Assembly (NCBI RefSeq): GCF_000710915.1
Contig: NZ_BAUA01000175.1
Location: 20,114 to 84,113, forward strand
DNA length: 64,000 nucleotides
Direction: 5' to 3'
Source: Nocardia brasiliensis IFM 10847
GTDB lineage: Bacteria > Actinomycetota > Actinomycetes > Mycobacteriales > Mycobacteriaceae
Shown: positions 53,841 to 61,292 of the stretch, one piece after another
How positions within the stretch are numbered: the first letter of the stretch is position 1
Layout of the letters: every line of letters starts with the position of its first letter
Program-made: the position numbers and the translations under genes
Notes under the pieces: generated by a model
Database searches by the model: none
What the model was told of the DNA's origin: nothing
What the model saw: only the letters and a program-made list of their open reading frames with translations

Positions 53841-55289
53841 ATGTCCGGCGAACACGAAATCCGATCATCCGGTACGAGCAGCGCAGGATTGACGCACCGT
53901 ATCGCCGAAGTGCTGAATCGGCGGCCCGCCGTGGGTTTCGCCGCTGCGGTCGTGCGCGACGGAAGATTGTCATCTTTCGTCGGCCACGGAGCTGCCGATC
54001 TCGAATCCCAGCGGCCGATCACCGAGCACACGGTCTTCCGTATCGCGTCGATCACCAAGACCTTTACCGCAATCGCCGCCATGCAACTCTGGGAGCGTGG
54101 GCTGGTAGACCTCGACGCGCCCGCGAATGCCTATCTGCGCGCGTATCGGTTGGTTCCCGCCCGCCCGGAGTTCGGGCACGCCACGCTGCGGCATCTGCTC
54201 ACGCACACCTCCGGCGTGAGCGAGATCGTTCGCCCTGCACAACTATTGCGTCCCGACTTCGGTGAGAGCGTGCCATCGGGGCGACCGGTGCCGACGTTGA
54301 GCGAGTACTACCGGGGAGCATTGCGCACCAGCGCCGAACCCGGGACGCGGTGGATCTATACCGATCACGGCTTCGCCACCGTCGGCCAGATCGTCGAGGA
54401 TGTCAGTGGTATGCCGTTGGCGCAGTATCTGCGCGAGCGTATCTTCCGACCGCTCGGCATGGCCGAGACCGACCTCGAACCGTCCCGAATCGACCGGGGT
54501 CGACAAGCAACCGGATACACTTTCCGATCCCGTGGTGCGCGGGCCGTCACAGATCGGGCGATGGTGACCGCTGCCGCGTCCTCGGCCTACTCGACGGTGC
54601 GTGATATGGCGCGATACCTCTCGGCGCTGACGGGCGGCGGCGCGAACGACCATGGGTCGGTTCTCGAACCGGCAACGCTGGCACAAATGTTCGCACCGCA
54701 GTACCAGCCCGATCCGCGTTTGCCAGGAATGGGATTGGCGTTCTTCCGCGGCGAACTCGGTACGCACACGGTATTCGAGCATCAAGGAATTCTGCCGGGG
54801 TTCAACTCCCAGATCTGGTTCGCACCGGATGCTCGTGTCGGCGTGCTCGCCTTCACCAACGGCGCGCATCAAGCGACGTTGTGGCTGCCTGCCGAAACGT
54901 CGGCGCTGCTCGGAGACGAGCTCGGCGTCGCGCCCGCCACCGTTCGTACCGACATCCCGCACGAGCCGGCGATCTGGTCGCAGATCTGCGGTTCCTATCA
55001 CATGCGCGGCGCGCTCACCGACGCACGCGCCCGGATGATGGTGGGTGCTGGCGCCGAGGTTCGAATCCGCAGCGGTAGACCACTCTTGCGAATCCGCACC
55101 CCGATCCCAGCCCTCCTGCGTGGCCTGCCCCTGCATCCCGACGACGACAAGGATGCGTACGCTTTTCGAATCGATCTCTCCGCGTTCGGTATTCCCTCTG
55201 CGCGAGTGGTTTTCGGCACCGACGCGTACACCGGCAGCGCGACGTTGCATGTCGACCTGCTGCCGATGACGCTGTACAAGCGCAGATGA
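53841..55289 (+). CDS. Serine hydrolase, beta-lactamase (class C) fold
   Basis: A 482-residue protein with the penicillin-binding/beta-lactamase fold. The SxxK nucleophile is Ser70-Lys73 (FRIASITKTF). The second motif reads Tyr173-Thr-Asp175 (YTDHG) where YxN is usual. The third motif is near HQGILPG. No signal peptide is seen, so it may be cytoplasmic. A C-terminal extra domain (about 380-482) follows. It may be an esterase or peptidase rather than an antibiotic resistance enzyme. It is preceded by the best DosR-like box of the plus strand. Confidence 0.82.
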   Translation: MSGEHEIRSSGTSSAGLTHRIAEVLNRRPAVGFAAAVVRDGRLSSFVGHGAADLESQRPITEHTVFRIASITKTFTAIAAMQLWERGLVDLDAPANAYLRAYRLVPARPEFGHATLRHLLTHTSGVSEIVRPAQLLRPDFGESVPSGRPVPTLSEYYRGALRTSAEPGTRWIYTDHGFATVGQIVEDVSGMPLAQYLRERIFRPLGMAETDLEPSRIDRGRQATGYTFRSRGARAVTDRAMVTAAASSAYSTVRDMARYLSALTGGGANDHGSVLEPATLAQMFAPQYQPDPRLPGMGLAFFRGELGTHTVFEHQGILPGFNSQIWFAPDARVGVLAFTNGAHQATLWLPAETSALLGDELGVAPATVRTDIPHEPAIWSQICGSYHMRGALTDARARMMVGAGAEVRIRSGRPLLRIRTPIPALLRGLPLHPDDDKDAYAFRIDLSAFGIPSARVVFGTDAYTGSATLHVDLLPMTLYKRR

Positions 55290-55297
55290 CCCACTGA

Positions 55298-55579
55298 TCA
55301 GTGCTCTGCGGTCGGCGGCTGCACAGCGTGGCGTTCGGCAAGCCGGCGCAGTCGTTCGTGTTCGAGCAGGAACAGCGTCACGCTGATGCCGAAACACAGG
55401 GCGGTCGCGCTGGATCCGAGGGCAACCCAACCGGTGAATCCGTAACCGGCGGCGGTGAGGGTGCCGGCTGTGCCGACGATTCCGCAAAGGAACAATGCGA
55501 TCCCGGGAAGGTTATAGGTGTCGGCGAGACTCTCGCCCGGCTTGCTGTGATATGGCGCGCGAGAAGGGTTCTTGCTCAT
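55298..55579 (-). CDS. UsfY-like small membrane protein
   Basis: A 93-residue protein with PGESLADTYNLPGIALFLCGIVGTAGTLTAAGYGFTGW (two spans, about 20-42 and 47-69) and a charged end. The layout and the GESL..D...PG start resemble UsfY, a small membrane protein in mycobacterial stress loci. Function unknown. GAGGAAATGCT precedes the ATG. It starts 13 bases after the PEP synthase stop and is probably cotranscribed. Confidence 0.6.
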   Translation of the reverse strand: MSKNPSRAPYHSKPGESLADTYNLPGIALFLCGIVGTAGTLTAAGYGFTGWVALGSSATALCFGISVTLFLLEHERLRRLAERHAVQPPTAEH

Positions 55580-55592
55580 AGCATTTCCTCGA

Positions 55593-57899
55593 TCAATTGG
55601 CAGGTGCTGGTGGGGTGGAAGCGAACCGCGCATCGGCGAGAGCGCGATCGAGCAGCAGCCGTCGTTCGGCGGCGGCGACGGTGCGGCGGGCCGCCGGGGC
55701 GGCGTCCGGGGTCACCGAGATCGACGTAATCCCCATTCGTACCAAGTGTTCGGCGAACTCTGGGTGGTTCGACGGAGCTTGGCCGCACAGGGACGAGGTG
55801 ATGCCGAGGCGGCGGGCAGTGGTGACGATGCGGGCGATGGCGTCGAGGACCGCCGGATCGGATTCGTCGAAGAGTTCGGCGCACTGCTCGGAGTCACGAT
55901 CCACGCCGAGCATGAGCTGGGTCAGGTCGTTGCTGCCGATCGAGACGCCGTCGATACCGAGTCCGACATATTCGGGCAGCCAGTGCACGACCGACGGCAC
56001 TTCGGCCATCACCCAGCGGTGCAGCCCGCGGTGCTTGCCCAGGGGACTGGCGTCGACCAGTTCGAGGCAGGCTTCCAGCTCCCAACGGGTGCGCACGAAC
56101 GGAATCATCAAGTGCAGGTTCGGAGTTTGTTCGCGGACCCGGGCGAGGGCGGCGAGTTCCAGTGCGAAGAGTTCGGGCTCGCGGATGTAGCGGTAGCAGC
56201 CTCGATATCCGATCATCGGGTTGTGCTCGATCGGCTCGTAACGGCTGCCGCCGGTGAGCGCCCGGAACTCGTTGCTGCGCAAGTCGGTTGCGCGGTAGAC
56301 GACTGGCCGTGGCTGGAAGGCGGCGGTGATTCGGTGCAGTGATTCGGCCATGCGGTCGATGAAATGCTGCTCCTCACCGCGCGCGACGAGCTCACGCGGG
56401 TGTCTGCCACCGAGTGCGGTGGTGAGCAAGGTTTCGGCGCGCAGCAACCCGACTCCGTCGACGTCGGTCTTCGCCACCTTCTCGGCAGCGTCGGGCAGAG
56501 CGAGGTTGACATAGATTCGGGTTGCTGTGGCCTCCGTGGCAGCGGCGCGGACCGGCTGGGCCGCAACCGCGCCGATGCTCGACGCCGGTTTGCCCGCGCG
56601 AACCTCCCCTGCGGATCCGTCGACGGTGACCACAAGGCCGTTGCCGAGCGCCGTGGTCGCGGTACGGGCGCCCACGATGCAGGGCACACCGAGCTCGCGC
56701 GCGACGATCGCCGCGTGGCAGGTCATGCCGCCGCTGTCGGTGACGATCGCCGCGGCGCGAGTGAGGGTGGGCAGCCAATCGGGGTTGGTCATCGGTGCCA
56801 CCAGCACTTCACCGTCGCGCAGTGACTGACCTTGTGCGGGCGAGGACAAGACACGAACCACACCGGTGGCCGTGCCCGGCGCGGCGGCGAGGCCGCGGAC
56901 GAGGACGGGCAGCGGGATCGGTCCCGCGATGGGCTGCTGCTGGGGGCTGTCGGGCAGCATCGTGATCGGGCGCGCCTGCACGAGCCAGAGGGTGTCGTCG
57001 TCGAAGGTCCACTCGACGTCCTGCGGTGTGCCGCCGTGATGGTGCTGGACGGCGAGCGCGAGCCGCGCGACCGCGCTCGCCTGCGCGTCGTTCAGCACCG
57101 GCGCGTCGGTCCCCGTCAGGTCGATCTGCCGATCGCCGTCTGGTCCGGCGACGATCTCGAAAGTTTGGTGGCCCCTGCGGCTTTCCAACAACGTGGGCCC
57201 GGCGGAGTCGAACAGATACGTGTCCGGTTCGGTCGCACCGGACACCACCACCTCGCCCTGGCCGCGCGCGGCGTCGATGACGACCCGGTCGCGGCGGCCG
57301 GTGGCGGGGTCTGCGGTGAACGCGACACCGGACTGCCGGGCGGCGACCATGCGCTGCACCACGACGGCCATCACGGGCCGCTGGTGCATCCCCCGCCTGG
57401 CCCGATAGGTCACTACCCGGGGACTGAACAGCGAAGCCCAGCAATCGATGACGGTCGCCAGCAGCTTGTCGTCACCGCGTACGTTGGTACGGGAGACGTT
57501 CATTCCGGCGAACGACGACGTGGCGCCGTCCTCGCCGATGGCGGAGGAGCGAACCGCCACCGCGACCTTCTCGCCGAGGAGGTGGTAAGCGGACAGGACG
57601 GCATCGCGCACCGCGCCATCGATCGTCGCCTCGTGTACGAGTTCGCGCATGCGACGGCACAATTGGGCGACGCGTGCGGTGTCGTCGACGGATTCGAGGG
57701 CCTCGGTGTGCAGCCGGTCCAGTTCGACTCCGTGCTGCCCCTCGGTGATCACCTCGTCATAGCACGAGCGCAGAATGACGAAACCGGGTGGCACCGGCAG
57801 CGCTGCGGCCACCAACTCACCCAGGTTCGCGCCTTTACCTCCGGCCTTGTCCGCGTCGGCGAGCCGCAGCTCGTCGAATCCGGCCACATAGTCGCCCAT
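55593..57899 (-). CDS. PEP synthase / pyruvate phosphate dikinase family
   Basis: A 768-residue three-domain enzyme. The N-terminal ATP-grasp part has GGKGANLGELV and RSSAIGEDGATSSFAGMN. The swivelling phosphohistidine domain has GGMTCHAAIVARELGVPCIVG, with catalytic His395. The C-terminal PEP/pyruvate barrel ends with the catalytic Cys705 in SLCGQAPSNHPEF. It makes PEP from pyruvate and ATP, or the reverse in the dikinase mode. Length fits PpsA. A DosR-like box lies upstream. It would support gluconeogenesis or nucleotide balance in non-growing cells. Confidence 0.9.
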   Translation of the reverse strand: MGDYVAGFDELRLADADKAGGKGANLGELVAAALPVPPGFVILRSCYDEVITEGQHGVELDRLHTEALESVDDTARVAQLCRRMRELVHEATIDGAVRDAVLSAYHLLGEKVAVAVRSSAIGEDGATSSFAGMNVSRTNVRGDDKLLATVIDCWASLFSPRVVTYRARRGMHQRPVMAVVVQRMVAARQSGVAFTADPATGRRDRVVIDAARGQGEVVVSGATEPDTYLFDSAGPTLLESRRGHQTFEIVAGPDGDRQIDLTGTDAPVLNDAQASAVARLALAVQHHHGGTPQDVEWTFDDDTLWLVQARPITMLPDSPQQQPIAGPIPLPVLVRGLAAAPGTATGVVRVLSSPAQGQSLRDGEVLVAPMTNPDWLPTLTRAAAIVTDSGGMTCHAAIVARELGVPCIVGARTATTALGNGLVVTVDGSAGEVRAGKPASSIGAVAAQPVRAAATEATATRIYVNLALPDAAEKVAKTDVDGVGLLRAETLLTTALGGRHPRELVARGEEQHFIDRMAESLHRITAAFQPRPVVYRATDLRSNEFRALTGGSRYEPIEHNPMIGYRGCYRYIREPELFALELAALARVREQTPNLHLMIPFVRTRWELEACLELVDASPLGKHRGLHRWVMAEVPSVVHWLPEYVGLGIDGVSIGSNDLTQLMLGVDRDSEQCAELFDESDPAVLDAIARIVTTARRLGITSSLCGQAPSNHPEFAEHLVRMGITSISVTPDAAPAARRTVAAAERRLLLDRALADARFASTPPAPAN

Positions 57900-57964
57900 T
57901 TCGGCTCCGATCTCGGTATCTGATTGGTGTTCAGCGTCTCTCGCGGCGTCGGTCGATCACTACT

Positions 57965-57976
57965 GCCGAAGGTCCC
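57965..57976. promoter_or_regulatory. DosR-like box before the PEP synthase gene
   Basis: On the minus strand GGGACCTTCGGC, 66 bases before the PEP synthase start, of the same form as the box at 51709. Confidence 0.5.
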
Positions 57977-58030
57977 GTCCAGGTGCGCCATTGGGCCTGG
58001 GGACGGTTAGGTGTTCGGCGGCCGCGGTGG

Positions 58031-58603
58031 TCAGGGGCGAACAGTTGTCGCGTTGGCGTTCGGCAAGCCCAGCGATTGGGCGATCATCGTCGACCAGGTG
58101 CGAATCGTGTGCCAGTTACGCAGGTCCCCGTACCGGCCTCCGCCCATGAGGCGATAGAGCAGTCGCGCTCGCAGTGAGATCCCGGCGCGTTCGTAGTGTC
58201 CGGCGAAGGGGCGGTAGTCCCACGGGCTGACCGTTTCACACAGGGCGGCAATCTTTTTCGGCACGATGGCGCCCAGGCGTCGACCGATCGGTCCACGCAA
58301 CGCGGGGCCGAGTCCGACGCTGAACATCCACACATCGGACTTGCGTAGTTCGTCGCGATGGTTGCGCACAAACGACTCCAATTCGGGCAGCAGGGCCATG
58401 TTGTGCACGGCGCTGCCCAGAACGACGCCGTCGAAGCGGGTCAGCTCGGGTGCGTGCTCGACGTCACTGAGCTCGACCTCGGCGCCGCGATCGGTGAGGT
58501 CGGCGGCGATGAACTCCGCGATATCGCGCGTGGATCCTTGGGCGGTCGCGTAGATGACCGCGATTCTGATGGGTTTCGTTTCCATGCCCACAGCGTGGCT
58601 CAC
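58031..58603 (-). CDS. Flavodoxin-domain protein
   Basis: A flavodoxin-fold protein of about 190 residues. The FMN phosphate loop is IAVIYATAQGSTRDIA, and GVVLGSAVHNMALLPELESFVRNH and FSVGLGPAL follow. It resembles the HemG/menaquinone-dependent protoporphyrinogen oxidase type found in actinobacterial dormancy genes. It would carry electrons to an unknown partner. GTG 58603 has GGAG eight bases upstream; ATG 58585 is an alternative. An intact paralogue of the decayed copy at 47687. It sits directly after the P-type ATPase gene. Confidence 0.85.
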   Translation of the reverse strand: MSHAVGMETKPIRIAVIYATAQGSTRDIAEFIAADLTDRGAEVELSDVEHAPELTRFDGVVLGSAVHNMALLPELESFVRNHRDELRKSDVWMFSVGLGPALRGPIGRRLGAIVPKKIAALCETVSPWDYRPFAGHYERAGISLRARLLYRLMGGGRYGDLRNWHTIRTWSTMIAQSLGLPNANATTVRP

Positions 58604-58643
58604 CGGCACATCTCCAGGTCAGAGCCGTGTTACCCGGCCTGTA

Positions 58644-58656
58644 GGGACCAACGACC
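58644..58656. promoter_or_regulatory. DosR-like box before the flavodoxin gene
   Basis: GGGACCAACGACC, 41 bases before the flavodoxin start and in the gap after the ATPase. It matches the box at 61279 with one substitution. Confidence 0.55.
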
Positions 58657-61221
58657 TCAGTGCGGTCGCGGTCGGCGGTGGCGGCGGGCGCGCACCGCCT
58701 TGTGCGCGGTGTCGGCGAGCACGAGCGCGGGAATCGCCAGGGCAGCGGCCGCCCAACCGAGCCAGTTCGGCGGAGCTCCGCCCAGCAGGCCCGGTAACGG
58801 TGGCAGCCAGAGGAACGCGACCAACAGCACCAGTTCGGCCGCTATCGCCAACAGCAGCAATGGATTTCCCCGCCAGCCGCGGGCCCCGACCCAGCGCGTT
58901 TCGCTGCGGCAGGCGAAAGCGTTGGTCAACTGCCCGAGGACAACTGCGGTGAACAGCGTGCCGGACGCCGTCGCGACCAGCCCGGGGTCAGCCGGGACGC
59001 CGGGGCGCCAGTCGCCGGCCCCGAGAACGAGCAGGAAGGCGATCATGCCGACGCCTGCCTCGGCCGGGCCGAGCACGCCGAAGACCCGCCGCAGCAGTTT
59101 CGCGTCCATCAGGGTGCCGGTGCGGGCGGGCCCGGTCATGGTGCGGGGGTTCGGCGGTTCGACACCGAGCGCGAGGGCGGGCAGCATATCTGTGCCGATA
59201 TCGAGGGCGAGTACCTGTAACACGGTGAATCCCAACGGTATCGCGCCACCGGATGCGGCCCACACCGCGAATGGGGCGAGCTCTGCGACATTGTCGGTCA
59301 GGTGGTAGGTGAGGAACCGGCGGATATTCGCGAATGTCGCGCGGCCGAGCTGTACCGCCGCGACGATGGTGCCGAAGTGGTCGTCCAGTAGCACCAGGTC
59401 TGCTGCTTCGCGGGCGACATCGGTACCCGATGCCCCCATGGCGATGCCGATATCGGCCGAACGCAGCGCCGGCCCGTCGTTGACACCGTCGCCGGTCATG
59501 GCGACCACATGTCCGTGCCGCTGCAGTGCCACCGCGATCCGCAACTTCTGTTCCGGCGCGACTCTGGCCACGACGACGCCGTCGCGGTCGAGCAGCGCCG
59601 CGAGAGCGGCGTCATCTGCCGGAAGGTCTTTGCCTTCCACCACGATTCGGTCGTCCCCGAGCAGATCGACCTCGGCGGCGACGGCCGCGGCGGTGCCGGG
59701 GTGATCGCCGGTGATCATGGCGACTTTGATGCCGGCGCGTCGGCAAGCGGTGATCGCGTCGGCGACATCGGGCCGGGGTGGGTCCTCGAGCGCGATCAGT
59801 CCGAGCAATCGCGCGGGCTGATCCGGGTCGGCAGCCACCGCGGCGGCGATCACCCGCAGCCCGCGTGCGGCCATGCGGTCGACCTCTTCGCTCGCGGCGG
59901 CGACCGCGCCATCGGCGGGGTCGCAGAGCGCGAACACCGCTTCCGCGGCTCCCGTGATGTGCAGGCCGTCGGCGTCGATGACCGACGCGCGACGGGTGTG
60001 GGTGTCGAAGGGCTCTCGGGCCACCGCGGGTGGCGCTGGGCGTACACCGGCGCGTGCGGCCAGCACATGCACGGCGACTTCCATCGGGTCGCCCACCGGA
60101 AGCCATCGGCCCCCGTGCCGGTGGGCGTGGGCATCCGGTGAACACCGCGCCGCCGAGTCCGCGGCGCGGCGCGCGGCGGCGATCGCGGCTTTCGGACCGA
60201 TCAACGTGCCTTCCGGGTCGTAGCCCGCACCTCGGGCCGTGGCAGTGCCCTGGGGTGTCCACACCTCGACGGCCTGCATCTCGTTGCGGGTCAGCGTTCC
60301 GGTCTTGTCCGTGCAGATGAACGTCGTCGCGCCGAGCGTCTCGACCGATTCCAGCCTGCGTACCAGCGCCTGCGCACCTGCCATCCGCTGCGCCGCGCGG
60401 GCGAGTGACAGCGTCACCGTCGGCAGCAATCCTTCGGGTACCAGCGCCACGGTGACCCCGATCGCGAAGAGCAAGCTCTCGGTGGTGTCCTGTCCGAGCA
60501 TCGCGAACACCCCGAAGGAGAGCACGCCGACCGCCACGGCGATCATCGCGACCACGCGCACCACCCGGTGCAGTTGCCGGGTGAGCGGGCTCGGCGGCCG
60601 CACCGCCCGTGCGGTGACCGCGGCGAGACCCGCCAGTCTGGTCGTACCGCCCGTCGCGGTCACCCGAGCCTCGCCCCGGCCGGCAACGACATACGTGCCG
60701 GCCAGCACGACCTGTCCAGCTGATCGGGACACCGGCTTGCTTTCCCCGGTCAGCATCGATTCGTCGACATCGAGCCGTTGGGCGTCGAGTATTTCGGCGT
60801 CGGCGCAGACCCGGTCGCCGGCCTCCAGCACCACGAGGTCGCCGACCACCAGATCCATCGATTCCACCAGACGTACCCGCCCGTCCCGGCGCACCCGAGT
60901 CCGCACCGGGAGCAGATCACGTAGGCGCTCGGCCGCACGATCGGCGCGGTACTCCTGTGCGAAGGCGAAGACACCGTTCAGCACGACCACCACTGCGATG
61001 GCCACGGCCAGCGCAGGCATACCGGCCAGCAATGCCAAACCGGCTGCGACCCAGAGCATCAGGGCGAAAAAGTGGGTCAGTTGCGCCAGCAGGAGCACGA
61101 CCGGATTGGGGCGTGGCGGTGCGGGTAGGGTGTTCGGTCCGTCCTGGTGCCGTCGGGTGGCGACCTCCGCCTCGGACAGACCGCACCGAGCAGTAGTTGG
61201 CGCGTGGGTCGACGGATGCAT
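58657..61221 (-). CDS. P-type cation-transporting ATPase (CtpF-like)
   Basis: An 854-residue P2-type pump. The actuator motif is LTGES (157-161), the phosphorylated Asp is 305 in DKTGTLTRNE, the hinge is TGDGVNDGPAL, and membrane helix 4 reads VALVPEGLLP. These point to a Ca2+/Mg2+/monovalent-type ATPase rather than a heavy-metal type with CPx. It resembles M. tuberculosis CtpF (Rv1997), a DosR-regulon gene. About eight to ten spans. The ion is not decided by sequence. A strong palindromic box lies 58 bases upstream. Confidence 0.9.
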   Translation of the reverse strand: MHPSTHAPTTARCGLSEAEVATRRHQDGPNTLPAPPRPNPVVLLLAQLTHFFALMLWVAAGLALLAGMPALAVAIAVVVVLNGVFAFAQEYRADRAAERLRDLLPVRTRVRRDGRVRLVESMDLVVGDLVVLEAGDRVCADAEILDAQRLDVDESMLTGESKPVSRSAGQVVLAGTYVVAGRGEARVTATGGTTRLAGLAAVTARAVRPPSPLTRQLHRVVRVVAMIAVAVGVLSFGVFAMLGQDTTESLLFAIGVTVALVPEGLLPTVTLSLARAAQRMAGAQALVRRLESVETLGATTFICTDKTGTLTRNEMQAVEVWTPQGTATARGAGYDPEGTLIGPKAAIAAARRAADSAARCSPDAHAHRHGGRWLPVGDPMEVAVHVLAARAGVRPAPPAVAREPFDTHTRRASVIDADGLHITGAAEAVFALCDPADGAVAAASEEVDRMAARGLRVIAAAVAADPDQPARLLGLIALEDPPRPDVADAITACRRAGIKVAMITGDHPGTAAAVAAEVDLLGDDRIVVEGKDLPADDAALAALLDRDGVVVARVAPEQKLRIAVALQRHGHVVAMTGDGVNDGPALRSADIGIAMGASGTDVAREAADLVLLDDHFGTIVAAVQLGRATFANIRRFLTYHLTDNVAELAPFAVWAASGGAIPLGFTVLQVLALDIGTDMLPALALGVEPPNPRTMTGPARTGTLMDAKLLRRVFGVLGPAEAGVGMIAFLLVLGAGDWRPGVPADPGLVATASGTLFTAVVLGQLTNAFACRSETRWVGARGWRGNPLLLLAIAAELVLLVAFLWLPPLPGLLGGAPPNWLGWAAAALAIPALVLADTAHKAVRARRHRRPRPH

Positions 61222-61278
61222 GGTGTCAGCCTGCCTGTCAGTGCTCGCGCGGGTCAGAGCCTACGTACCCGGCTCCAC

Positions 61279-61292
61279 GGGACCAACGTCCC
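61279..61292. promoter_or_regulatory. DosR-like palindromic box before the P-type ATPase
   Basis: GGGACCAACGTCCC matches the core GGGACTWWAGTCCC at 12 of 14 bases and has perfect outer arms GGGAC / GTCCC. It lies 58 bases before the ATPase start and just inside the end of the neighbouring fusion gene's spacer. The best box in the window. Confidence 0.65.

Noticed and set aside
53841..55289. Calling the serine hydrolase an antibiotic-resistance beta-lactamase
   Set aside because: No export signal, an altered YxN motif, and a stress-gene context point to another role.
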